From Salticus scenicus (taxonomy: Eukaryota; Arthropoda; Arachnida; Araneae; Salticidae), in assembly GCA_963930645.1 (NCBI GenBank), contig OZ005654.1, forward strand, positions 268,934,282 through 268,998,281: 64,000 nucleotides of DNA, written 5' to 3'. The position numbers were made by a program, and so were the translations under genes. A model generated the notes under the pieces. The model was not told the origin of the DNA, ran no database searches, and saw only the letters and a program-made list of their open reading frames with translations. This document shows positions 46,979 to 57,773 of the stretch, in pieces. The first letter of the stretch is position 1; each line of letters starts with the position of its first letter.

Positions 46979-48043
46979 TAGGGAAGTGTGGGGCTAGTTG
47001 TAACAGTGGTAAGAAGTTACAAGCAGTTTATGAAATAGTTTGTAACATTTTTGATTAAATATTCCGATAAACATAAATCTTATGACGAGCTTTATTATGT
47101 AAGCACAATCAGTGTTCCGCAAAAATGGTTAATGAGAGGTTCTGTACTCGTGCTTCATTTTAGCTAGTCAGTGGAAAAAACATATTTCGTTAATTTTGAT
47201 TAAAGGTACGTTAATTTATATTTTAAAGAAATGTTTATAGCTATTTGTTTTGTCCATGTGTTAAGTTATATAATGCATGTTTATTTTTTTGTATAAATCG
47301 TGATTTTTTTTTTTTTTTTTTTTTTATAAATAAACAAAATGTTCAAAACCATTCGATAACGAAAGTTCAAACAAAATATTGGGGCAAGCTGTAACATTCA
47401 TGTGATTAAACATTCTATTTTAAATGTTAACAAGCAAATTATGTATTCTATGCTTTATTCTATGAATTTAATTTTCCTTTTTTATAATAATGAACTATAA
47501 AAATAAGTCTGAAAGAGCTTCATAGGGTCATATATGATTTGGCTACAGCTGAAATCTTTGCGAAAGGTACAAATATTAGACACCATCACCCGGGAAAGAA
47601 AAAAAGAAGAAAAAAAAAAAGCATTTGAAAAATATTTTGAAGAGATAATTAAAAAATAACACAAATATAAAGAAAAGAAGAAAGAAAGAAAGAATATCAA
47701 GGAAGAAATAAATAAATAATTAAACGAAAGGATAAAAATATAAATAAAATGATTTTAACTCCAGATATAAATTCTGAATCAAAGGAGTGGTTTTACTTAG
47801 CTTCTGGAGATGCCTACAGCCAGAGATCGTAGTCTCTGCATTTTTTTTTTTCCCAGGACACTTCCTTAAATGATAAATTTATGTCTTTTTTTGTACCACT
47901 ACTATTATACAATAATTTCTATCCTGTTTAATCACGACATATTACTTTAAAAGCACAATACAAATTTCTCTAAGAAAAAAGTGGTAGAAAAACAGGTGGA
48001 ATTTTCTTAGTTCTGAAAATGTCTTGTAAAAAAAAAAAAAAAA

Positions 48044-48136
48044 GACTATGACCCCTGCTACAGCCTCTCTGAGGCAGAAGAATGGGTATAATGCCTAATT
48101 TGCAAAATGTGGCTACACATTAAATGTGGTAGAGGG
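48044..48136 (+). pseudogene. Zinc-finger-like C-terminal trace of a transposase
   Basis: The frame reads DYDPCYSLSEAEEWV, a TAA stop (48089-48091), then CLICKMWLHIKCGRG. The EEWV.C..CK.W.H..C spacing matches the small C-terminal zinc finger that follows the DDE domain in many pogo-like and related arthropod transposases. It is only 31 codons and is preceded by an A run, and no catalytic domain is visible nearby. A relic only. Confidence 0.6.
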
Positions 48137-48573
48137 AAAATGAACAATATATCTTTATTTTGTATTAACTTCAGTTCTGGTAATTAGTGACTTCTATAAT
48201 GATTAGTATTTAATTTTCTCTTTATTTTACTATAATCCATTTAATATTGTTACAAAATTGTAAATAATTGTGTTTATTTTTGTATAAATTCTTTTAAAGA
48301 GGCTTAGTAAGTTGATAAAGTGCTAATTTTGTGCATTTCTAGTCGTTTTAGCGTTGAAATAGCCTTATTTTTCCTTAAAAACGCATTAAAAGTCCCAATA
48401 AGGCAAATAATGGATTTGGCGTCAAATTTGGCGACATTTTTCGACCTTGGCGATTTTTTTGGCGACCTTGGAGAGAAAATCCTTATAAGGGATATACCAA
48501 ATATGGAAGCTCTAATCTCATTGGCTGATGAGATACGGAAATTTCCGGAACATTCCACACTTTTCTACAGAGG

Positions 48574-48580
48574 TATATAA
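48574..48580 (+). promoter_or_regulatory. TATA box of the solo LTR
   Basis: TATATAA lies about 330 bp into the LTR, before TGCTGTTTTCTTCGCC. Transcription would start some 30 bp downstream, marking the U3/R border. Confidence 0.6.
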
Positions 48581-48806
48581 TGCTGTTTTCTTCGCCAAGG
48601 CTAGTCAGTTAGTTCAGTTCTCATTCAGCTTCCGCTAATGCTTGCATTGTTTTGAGCCTCTTTGAAAGAGACTTGCTTCAAGTGTTATTGCTATACAGTT
48701 TGTACTGTGGATTTGCTATTGACAGCTGTTATTTAAGCTGTGTTTACTGGTTGAATTGAAACTGATACTGGGTTTATAGACCTGTATTTTTCTTGAACTT
48801 TCTGTG

Positions 48807-48812
48807 AATAAA
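48807..48812 (+). terminator. Polyadenylation signal of the solo LTR
   Basis: AATAAA, followed about 10-20 bp later by ATTTTTGTAAGTTTTG, marks the R/U5 border. Confidence 0.6.
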
Positions 48813-49323
48813 TTACTGCATTTTTGTAAGTTTTGCCTTTCATTCTCGGACAACTCACGAACCCCCAAGTACGCAACAATATAATTCATTGTTACTATAC
48901 CAAGAAGGTATAATTTAATATTACATTTTTTTTAATTAAATTAATAAATGATTGATAGCAAAACATTTTACAATATTGTCGTTTTTTATTATTAGTATTT
49001 CCTTTATAACTGTTACAAATGTGCTCCACGTGTGTTACAGTTTGCCCTAAATCCGGGGGAAATTGTAACAGGCAAATAATTTTGAAAAAATATTTTTTGT
49101 GCTCAAAGTAGCAAAGTTTTTATTATGAATATGATAGATGGATATGTGTTAAATGGAAAACAGCAATTATAAACAAGAAAGCGTATATACATTTCAAAAT
49201 ATATTTATTTTTCTAAAAACTGTTACAACCAGCCCCACGCTGCCCTACTATACGTATACACTTGAAATAATTTATTCCTTCAATTAGATTATATACAAAC
49301 TTAGACGGTATTTTTATAATTAA

Positions 49324-50835
49324 CTAGCAGGCAACGCCCGCTTCGCTGGTCCCTATTTTTAAATGAATCACTATAATGAATTCTCAAAATTGCATTAATT
49401 TTTATCACATGAAAAAAAAAGAGAAACAAAATCTGAGTAGGAAAAATGTCGCACCGGGTTCTCACTGCCTTCGGAAAAAATTCCCAAAATGCTCTAACTC
49501 TTATTTCTATTATTTTCCCACTTCGCCCCCCCCCCCTCCTGTCTATCCTAATAATTTTACAAATTTGAAAATATCCGCAATCGATTTGTAAGTATCAAAA
49601 ACCTCTATGCACCAGTTTTGAACGATATATCTCTATTTTTATTTTTTTACCGCTCTACTCCCCCCCCCCTTCCCGCCCTCCCAATAATTTTAAAAATTCG
49701 AAAATATCCGCAATCGATTTGTAGGTATTGGAAACCTCTATGTACCAATTTTGAATGATCTTAACTCTATTTTCTTTTTTTTTTGCCCCTCTGCCCCCCC
49801 TTCCCGGCCCTCCTAATAACTTTACACTTTCGAAAAAATCCCCATTCGACTTGCAGGCCTCTAAAATCTATCTGTACCGATTTTGAACGGCCTAACTGTA
49901 TTTCTATTTGTTTTTGACCATAGCCCCCCCCTTCCCGCCCCACCTAATAATTTTAAAAATTCGAAAGTATCTGCAATCGATTTGTAAGTATCGAAAACAT
50001 CTATATACCAATTTTGAACGATCTAACTCTATTTTTATTTTTTTGCCCCCCCTCTCCCTCCCCCTTTCCCGGCCCTCCTAATAACTTTACGCTTTCGAAA
50101 ATATCCCCATTCGACTTGCAGGCATCTAAAACCTAACTGTACCAATTTTGAACGGCCTAACTGTATTTCTATTTGTTTTTGCCCCATAGCCCCTCCCCCT
50201 TGCCGCCCCCCTTTCCGCCCCTCCTAATAATTTTACAAATTCGAAAATATCCGAAATCGATTTGTAGATATCGAAAACCTCTATATACCAATTTTGAACG
50301 ATCTAACTCTCTTTTTATTTTTTGCCCCCCCTCCCCCCCCCACTGCTGCCCCACCTGGGGGCTGAATTTCAAAAATTCCAGAAATTGGTTTTTAGATATT
50401 TGCATTAGCTTTATTTTAGAGCAAAAACTTCACTCATATCTATTTTTTTGTTTGAGATATATAGGATTATGCGAAATCACGTTTTTACGCATGTGAAATC
50501 ACGTTTTGCCCCCCCCGCCCCCCTTGGGGACCGAATTTTGAAAATTCCAGAAATTAGTTTTTTGACATTTGTATTAGCTATATTTTAAAGCAAAAATTTT
50601 ACGGATATCTGTTTTTTTGTTTGAGATATGAAGGATTTTGTGAAATCACGTTTTGCCCCCCCTCCCCCCCTTGGGGGGCGAATTTTGTAAAATCGCTTCT
50701 TAGTGGATGCCTACGTCATAGAAAGAACATTGTCACAAAATTTCATGCTTCTAGGTCCAGTGGTTTGGTCTGGGCGTTGATAGATCACCCCCTCACTCAC
50801 TAACTCACTCAGGAAGTGTTCTTTTATATATATAG
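49324..50835. mobile_element. CTAG-headed dispersed element built of C-rich tandem arrays
   Basis: The head is CTAGCAGGCAACGCCCGCTT and the tail is CTTTTATATATATAG. ATTAA flanks both ends (49319-49323 and 50836-50840) and may be the target duplication. The body has about six ~133-bp units that alternate between a CGCAATCGATTTGTA form and a CCCATTCGACTTGCAGG form, each separated by a run of C (CCCCCCCCCTCC-like). Two ~170-bp units with AATTCCAGAAATTAG and GTGAAATCACGTTTTGCC follow, and then AGGTCCAGTGGTTTGGTCTG. It is non-coding, and the open frames at 49376-50803 are repeat artefacts. Class unknown; the head is similar in kind to 51511 and 24220. Confidence 0.75.
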
Positions 50836-51113
50836 ATTAAAAAATATTTTAATTATTTTATTAACAATGAATTTCACAAACTATCTCCCAACTGAAGCGT
50901 GTTATTTATTTTAGAAATATCAAAATGATATTTCACTATATGATTTCTTGCGTGTAAATTATAACAGATTTGTTGAATAACTAAAAATTATAAAATGAAA
51001 TTCATATATTTTAACTAGATTTTGAATCACTAAAATGCATTTTTAAATCATTATAGAGTGAGCAATTTGAATTAAAAGCAGGAATTTTTCAAATTTGTTG
51101 TTGGTGTTACTAA

Positions 51114-51467
51114 TGCCCTTCGGAAATTCCGAGCCCTGGTAAACTACCCTGGTTTAAGTCATTATGTGGCGCGTTCCGTTTTAGAGGAGCATCACGAGTG
51201 GTGAAAGAACGACTTAGTTCAAGAACCAGGCGAAAGGTGGTAGCACAAGCGAACAACAAGAGCTTGAATTTCGATGAGAATCATGCCCAAGTAAATGCCA
51301 TTCTCAAGTACTCCCAGAGATATAATTTTAATGGGGACTTGCAGGATCTGCGATCGCGACATATACAACGTGCATCAATCGACGTTAGCGTACACGATGG
51401 TCTTCGGACAGCTACAGGATCAAACTTACAATCTTTCAATTACAAGCTACCTGCTCTTTCCGACTAG
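51114..51467 (+). CDS. Unrecognised open frame, 118 codons, no start codon
   Basis: A frame stays open from after TAA at 51111 to TAG at 51465-51467. It reads, in part, CPSEIPSPGKLPWFKSL, GASRVVKERLSSRTRRKVVA, QANNKSLNFDENHAQVNAI and LKYSQRYNFNGDLQDLRSRH. The segment is near 45-50% G+C in a ~25-30% G+C setting and its composition is protein-like, with clustered Arg and Lys near the front. There is no ATG near the start, so it would have to be a 3' exon or a broken fragment. A second plus-strand frame (51295-51570) overlaps it. I recognise no family. It could equally be a decayed transposon or viral-type gene fragment. Confidence 0.3.
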   Translation, partial: CPSEIPSPGKLPWFKSLCGAFRFRGASRVVKERLSSRTRRKVVAQANNKSLNFDENHAQVNAILKYSQRYNFNGDLQDLRSRHIQRASIDVSVHDGLRTATGSNLQSFNYKLPALSD

Positions 51468-52145
51468 GTTACCGCGGACTTCAAATTTACATTTTACATT
51501 TATAGTATTACTAGCTGTTACCCGTGACTTCGTTCACGTGGAAATTTTGATGTGTATGTGTGGGAACTGACGGTTTGATCATAATATGTAATGTAATGAA
51601 ATCTTATCATTGCAGTGCTGTGAAAAACAGAGTCTGATAAAGTATACTAAAAAAAATTTGTAACTCATTGAAAGCCAAAATAAAATCCCAAAATAAATAA
51701 ATAAAAAGCTATCGCCAACATGACGATAAAAATTTAAAATTCGTTCATAGGGATCCTGTACTAAAACTGTACTGCGTTGCGGAAGTATAAAAACTGGGTC
51801 GTCAATTATAAATTTTATTTCGAAATCTTTCTTTGTATGATTTTAGTTCACTATTGCACAATATTAATCTGTTTCTAATAATAATTTATTGACTGGTGAA
51901 TTAAAATTTTAATTATGTGGGGAAATTCATATAATATTTATAAGTTTCAAATTTTTAAGTTTATTTTTTTTTTTCCATCTCTCGGCGAATTGTTGAATAA
52001 TATTTTTGTTCTTAAACAATTTAGAAAAATAAATTAATTAATTAATATGTAAACTTGATCATGGTACAGCCTTAATGCCCTTGGCGACTATTGAATTTTT
52101 GTTGCCGTTTTAGACCAAAATATAATTTTTGCGATTATTGTTCCT

Positions 52146-52637
52146 ATACGCAAGCGAAGTGTAACGTCACTGACCGTCCGTGGATGCAAGAAAATGATTT
52201 CCTATGTTAATCGACTATTGGATTTTTTGTAAAAAATTATTAAAAATCGAAGAAAATTATTTCCCGATTTTAATCCCATATTTGGGTATATATGTATTAG
52301 TTATCGGAACAACTTCAGTATAACCAAACAACGATATTTGGCGATTATGGCTAAATCATAAATCTAAAAATCGGAGATGATAAATGATAAAATCATAATC
52401 TAAATCATAAAACATAAAATCATAACTCCAAAATAAACAATATATAGGCTGCCATATTATATCGCAAACAGTCCAGAACGACATCGTTATCGTTCAAAAC
52501 GGCGCCAAAGATAAATCGCCAAATTCAGCTGTGGGGTTATACTGAAGTTATACCTAGTTATCATGTGCATGTGTTAGATTGAGTTATTCTGCTGTCAAAT
52601 TGACAAAATTTTAATTTTAAATTTCAAAACTCTGTCG
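52146..52637 (+). repeat. Inverted arm 1, interrupted by a nested element
   Basis: It starts ATACGCAAGCGAAGTG and runs through GTCACTGACCG, GGATGCAAGAAAA, TTTTTTGTAAAAAATTATTA and CCCGATTTTAATCCC. It is split at 52305 by a 249-bp insertion and resumes to AATTTCAAAACTCT. Apart from the insertion it is ~80-85% identical by eye to the reverse complement of 53067-53302. Confidence 0.85.
52306..52554. mobile_element. Nested 249-bp element with 8-bp target duplication
   Basis: The ends GGAACAACTTCAGTATAACC (52306-52325) and the reverse complement of 52535-52554 (GGTATAACTTCAGTATAACC) match at 18 of 20 positions. Similarity extends through ATTTGGCGATT. The 8-bp sequence TAGTTATC is directly repeated at 52298-52305 and 52555-52562. 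The other inverted arm of the host element keeps the uninterrupted site, which confirms the insertion. An 8-bp duplication suggests the hAT or P superfamilies. It is non-coding. Confidence 0.88.
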
Positions 52638-52675
52638 TTCTTGGCGCTTATTGTATTTGGTGATCAAAAACGTAA

Positions 52676-52710
52676 TACGAAAATATACATGCCATATGTA
52701 TATTTTCGTA
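52676..52710. repeat. 15-bp perfect hairpin
   Basis: TACGAAAATATACAT (52676-52690) and its exact complement (52696-52710) are separated by five bases, inside the 2.4-kb element. Confidence 0.85.
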
Positions 52711-53066
52711 ATATTCATTGTACGACATATTGTTTCATATTATTTATTACTCTCGAAATATAAATTGTTAAAATAACCATGATTTTTGAAAGGAATTAAA
52801 TTGTGTTCGCCAAATAATTCGGCGATTTTTTTTTCTGCCGAGGATGACCGATATCAAATCTATTCCGCTGCAACATATTAGTATCTTATATCAGATACTT
52901 TATTTAGACATTTGAAAACAAATTTGACTTCAAATTATGATAGAATTTTTATCATTTTCCTTTTAATTAGTATGTTAGTTGGATATTTATTGTGTTAATA
53001 TCATCCTTTGAAATTAAATGTTTGTGTTTTCAATCGAATATGGAAGTTTGCCATTTTCCCCCTCCT

Positions 53067-53302
53067 AGAGTTTTGAAATTAAAAATTCAAATTTTGTCAA
53101 TTTTACAACAAAAATAAATTAATTTAACGCATGGACATGAATACTAATACATATCTATACCTAAATATGGGGATTAAAATCGGGAAATAGATTTCCTCGA
53201 TTTTTAATAATTTTTTACAAAAAATCCTATGGGCGTTTAACATAGGAAATATTTTTCTTGCATCCACGAACGGTCAGTGACGTCATCACTTCGCTTGCGT
53301 AT
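53067..53302 (-). repeat. Inverted arm 2 (uninterrupted)
   Basis: Its reverse complement follows arm 1 from ATACGCAAGCGAAGTGATG to AATTTCAAAACTCT and lacks the 249-bp insertion. Confidence 0.85.
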
Positions 53303-53873
53303 TTCTTTCCATCTTTCTTGGCTAAAAATGTCCGATCTACTTCAGCATCAAAATTAAAAAAATTGTCCAGAATTATCAATAAGAAAATACATTTAATATA
53401 ATTCTGAATTAGATTTTATGCCAAGCCTGTTTCATCCGTGCTAAAAAGAAATAAAAAATCTGAAGTTGAGGTATATAAAAAAATGCTATGAAATAAAATT
53501 CAGAATAAATATGTTAGATTTGTAATATTACTATTTTATTTTAAAATTATAAAGTGTCATTTTCTCATCGACCAATTTAGCATTTAGTAATTCTTTATTT
53601 TTCGCGTGAAAGCATATTTCATTTTATGTTGAAAACAATAAAAAAATAAATAAATATATCTCGTAAACTTTTTTTGGCAACAATTAAAAAATTTAAATGG
53701 CTTATATTAAGTCAATTACCAGTTTATTATTTTCATATTTTAATTGATTTTTAAAAATCTAATCAAATTTCCGGTATAAATAGTAGCCTATATTCTATTC
53801 CAGACTATTCTGTATCTCTGTACCAAATTTCATCCAGATCCGTTTACCCGTTGTGGCGTGATTGAGTAACAAA

Positions 53874-53894
53874 CATCCATCCATCCATCCATCC
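53874..53894. repeat. (CATC)n microsatellite in element tail
   Basis: Five CATC units at the 3' end of the 2.4-kb element, before AAACTTTCGCATTTAT. Confidence 0.9.
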
Positions 53895-53922
53895 AAACTT
53901 TCGCATTTATATATTAGTATAG

Positions 53923-54042
53923 ATATTTCTCAATTATTTTATAAACTGTGTTTGAACGTAAAATGTATGAAAATTACAAAAAGGAAGATTTAATGTTAAG
54001 TTTAAGTAGATTATTCATAAAAAATTAAGCATAATAATATCT

Positions 54043-54081
<39 letters not shown>

Positions 54082-57050
54082 GGAAATATATGAAAATAAT
54101 TTAATATTATAATATCAAAAGTTTTTAATTTTAACTTAAAAACCTTTACTTCTAATGACTTTATTTATATATTTATTTTATTTTATTTTATGTTTTATTT
54201 ATTTATTTATTTATTTTAATTTTATGTTTTATTTATATTTTTATTTTTTTATTGGGGGGGGGAGGGGGAGAATCTGGTTTAATCAGAGAAAATGTTTTCA
54301 AAAAGTACTTTTGAAAATATAAAATTTACTTCAAATATCAATCACATAATCTTTATCCCAAATATCTACGAACACAGAAATATAGCCACAAGGAATGGCA
54401 TAAAAATAATTATTTACTTGATAATATGCCACTATATTAGTTACTATGTACAACGTTTTATATGTATTTAAAAAACATAAATGCATACAGTATGTATATA
54501 AAGGAAATCTCGTATAAAGGAGAAATTTTAAAACGAGATAAAGAAGTCAATAAGGGAAATATATAAATATAATATAAGATGAAGAATATATAAGATAGAG
54601 ATATATAATTAATAAATATAAATAGGAGATAGTGAGGTGATAAATGAGAAAATAGAAAAGGAGATATAAAAGAGAAATTTCTTATAAAGGAGAAATGTTC
54701 GTAAAGGAAAAATCTCTTATAAAGAAAATCTTTTTAAAAATGTTAAAGGGAATCTCTTTAAAAAAAAAATACTGCATTTTGCAATTTTTAATAAAGCAGG
54801 TTCCCGTCGATGAAAAAAAATGACATTTATTTTGAATGATATAAAAAAGTTATTCCTAGATAAAATTGCATAAAAACGCATTAAAATAAATTATTAATTA
54901 TTAAAATCTTTAACGAAACCATACAATCGTATTGATAAAGTAATAAAAAGTGTAATTTTTCAATCGCTACTGCAGATATTCATGTGCTTCTGACAGTAAA
55001 GTCTCTCACAGGATTCAAAGAGTAAATACTGAATGATTAGATATCGTGACTTACTTCTATTTCCCATTTATGACTTTTACGAAAGAAAAGATAAAACCTT
55101 TTATACAAATACAAATAATTGTAATAAACCATCATTATCTTTTTTCTTTAATCTGTAAAAGTATGTTTTTGTTAAGTTCTCATGAAATCGAAGGTTAATT
55201 GTATAAAATAACTACACAAAAAATATCGGTTAGTCTTATAATATGAGATCATTAAAGTTAACTATGAGCAACTGTTTAATTTTTTAATTTAAAACTTTCT
55301 TTTTTTCTTTACAGATTAATGCATAAACCTAAAAAAATTATTAAAATACAGCTAGTATTTTAGAAAATTAATAATTAAAGTATATAATTATTTAATTTGT
55401 AGGTTCTAGATTTCAATTATTCCTAATCAATATATTACAGTATTTGGACGGCAAACTTCCAAATAAAATGATATTAAATGCATTAAATATTCTTTACTTA
55501 CACAAAGTAAATGTTATAGTAAGAGGGTTTTTTTTTTTTTTTTTTTTTATCTTACATTCTAAGACATCCAAACATCACCAAAAATGAATTTATCAGTCGT
55601 TGTTTCGATCATTACTTTTGGCATCACAAGATACGAAACATTTTTTTAAAGAAATGTTTTGTATTTTGTGCTTTACTTATGCAAAACACCTAAATCTTTA
55701 AAATTTAACATTACAGTAAACGCATTTTTATACATTTTAAAAAATCAAGTCATTTTGTAAAATACTTTTAAAGAAAGCCACTATTTTGGAAAATTAATAA
55801 TTTCTGCACATAATTAGTTGATGTGTAGGTTACAAAATAACGTTACTTTTGACATCATAAAATACAAAACATTTCTTTCTAGAATTGTTTTGCATTTTGT
55901 AAAAAGACAAGAGCACAAAATACAAAACATTTCTTCCTAGACATTTTTTGTATTTTGTGATTTATTTATGCAAAATATCTAAATATTTAAAAGAAAATAT
56001 TACAGTAAATGCCTTTTTGCATAAAAATGATACTGCATAAAAATGCTACGAAAACACATATAAATCATAAGAAACGTTAAAACAAATAATTTTAAGATAA
56101 ATAATATTTTTAAAATTAATTACTTAATATATTCATGCATTGAAATGATTGCACTGATTCGACCGTTATTTTTAAGCAAAAAAAAAAAAAAAATACAAAA
56201 TATCTCTTTCTAGAAAAGCTAATCTATGTTTAAAGAACATTAAACCAGAATTAATTTCTGTTGAATAAATAATTAATAATTTCTTTCGAAAATTTAGAAC
56301 TAATACATAGAATTAAGTTATAAATCTTTGTTGTTGTTGTTCTTGTTGTTGTAAAATGAATTAACTAAAGTTTTAAAAGTCAGAAATTGATCTTTTTAAC
56401 CCAAAATAATAAATTCTTAATGTATCTATACAAAGTCTTAACAATATATTATATTAATTCTTGTATTTAAACAGAATCAAAAACTCGATGAGAAAAAATT
56501 TCAAGCCAATGAAAATTAAGTTTATTTTTAAAAGTGAAAGTTCTGATCTGTGTTCTGTGAGTACATGACTATTGAGAAAAATCCACGTGTAAAATAGTAA
56601 ATCTTTTCAATAATATTTTCGTAAATTTTCCTAATCATTTAATTTTTTTTATTTTTATTTAAACATAAAATTGATATTAAATAATAAATAATAAGTAATA
56701 ATAATCTGAAGGTATAGCGTTTATTTTTTTTTCTTATTTTTTTATACTTTTAAACAAATTCCTTAATATTTTAAATAATAATATCATTATGAACTTTATA
56801 AAGATATGAATTCGAGATTTTTCACTTAATATATCCGTAATAAATCCAAATAATATTTCTGGTGTTTCTAATTTTTTTTTTATTTAAAATGTTGCTATGG
56901 TATACAAGATTTCTTATATGTTAGTGCGTCAAAAATATGTGATTAATATAACTATGCATAGCTTAGGAAAGCTGTATTATGTAACAAGTGGTATTTACTA
57001 AGAACGCCCAATATCTGATACATAGTTGTAAACAGTTATGTTAAAGAACA
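53923..57050. other. A+T-rich stretch with simple repeats
   Basis: It contains a TA run at about 54046-54080, TTTA/ATTT repeats near 54160-54250, a G run near 54255-54268, and purine-rich phrases (ATAAAGGAGAAAT and variants) repeated near 54515, 54690 and 54715. T and A runs lie near 55527-55547 and 56180-56193. No gene is visible. Confidence 0.55.
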
Positions 57051-57051
57051 G

Positions 57052-57500
57052 TGGTGTACTGACTTGGGGTATGAGGGGACGGGTGCAGGTCTGTAGTCTT
57101 GATGGGAGGGGGGTCTTACAAAATCTGAGTTTTATTATATATATTTGGTGATATTGTTGTGCTATTATTTTCACTTAAAACATTAGCTTCAATTTAATTT
57201 TAAGCCGTAAGTTTCAGTATAAAAAGTTATTATGTACAAAATGGACCGTACAGCAGCAAACCAAAAACTCAAAACAAAACCATTTATGGGAGGCCTGACT
57301 AATGCAAAGCAAGAGCGGCTAATGTCTCATCCTAAATGTTAGGTTGGGATTCGGAATATTTTTTTAATTGACTCCAATGCTTCTTTATGGTAAATTTTAA
57401 ATGCAAATGTACAAGAGGGTCTCTTGATAGGGGTTGGAGGCCTCAATAAGGAGACATACAAGTAGGGGGCCCCAGACCTTGAGAGTTTTAGGTCTGTCTT
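57052..57500. repeat. G-rich dispersed-repeat remnant
   Basis: It begins CAGTGGTGTACTGACTTGGGG, which resembles the end of hAT-type elements. It holds several G-rich patches (GGGAGGGGGG near 57104, GGGGTTGGAGG near 57430, GGGGGCCCCAGACC near 57466). No matching right end or target duplication was found and no frame is conserved. Confidence 0.35.
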
Positions 57501-57773
57501 TGTAAAGAGGTTCTTTTCAATACAAGCATTGAGTTTTAATTTAGGATAACATGTCAGTTAGTGATATTGTTCGTAAAAAAACATTTGGTCCAGATCAACC
57601 AAAATTTTGTGAGTTGTAAAGTTTGATCGAAATTTTTGTTTTGTTTTTTTATGTTTTTATCTACATTAAATTTGATTGTTTTGTTTATAGTGTTTCGAAA
57701 TCTTAACAAATTTCAATGCATTTTCTTTTTTTTTTTTTTTTCCTTTTTTTTTTTTTTTTTTTTTTTTTGGACG

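Larger units (their letters stand above)
48248..48878 (+). mobile_element. Solo LTR, 631 bp, inserted in the pogo-type element
   Basis: It begins TGTTACAAAATTGTAAATAA and ends CCCCCAAGTACGCAACA, i.e. TG...CA. The 4-bp direct repeat ATAT is at 48244-48247 and 48879-48882, as expected for a Ty3/gypsy-type integrase. It contains a TATA box and a polyadenylation signal at LTR-like spacing. No internal region or second LTR is adjacent, so this is a solo LTR left by recombination. Its sequence is unlike the LTR at 58624-59107, so it represents a second family. The frames at 48304-48580 are not genes. Confidence 0.85.
46981..49245 (+). mobile_element. Pogo-type DNA transposon, decayed, interrupted by a solo LTR
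   Basis: The ends 46981-47006 (GGGAAGTGTGGGGCTAGTTG inward) and 49220-49245 are inverted repeats with three mismatches in 26 bp. TA duplications lie at 46979-46980 and 49246-49247. The core GGGGCAAGCTGTAACA recurs inside near 47384-47400 and, inverted or diverged, near 49030-49072, so the ends have subterminal copies. Total length is 2265 bp including a 635-bp LTR insertion with its duplication. The only coding trace is a zinc-finger-like piece at 48044-48136. The pogo/Tigger-like assignment rests on the TA duplication and that trace. Confidence 0.85.
51511..53922. mobile_element. CTAG-headed 2.4-kb dispersed element with internal inverted arms
   Basis: The head is CTAGCTGTTACCCGTGACTT and the tail is CAAACATCCATCC...TTTCGCATTTATATATTAG. 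Head and tail of this kind are common in arthropod genomes around low-copy non-coding repeats, but I cannot name the superfamily. It contains large inverted arms (52146-52637 and 53067-53302), a nested element in the first arm, and a (CATC)n tail run. No coding sequence is visible. The target duplication is unclear. The tail phrase TACCAAATTTCATCCAGATC is typical of such elements. Confidence 0.65.

Noticed and set aside
48304..48580. Frames of 84 and 86 codons on both strands
   Set aside because: Both lie inside the U3 part of the solo LTR and are fully explained by it.
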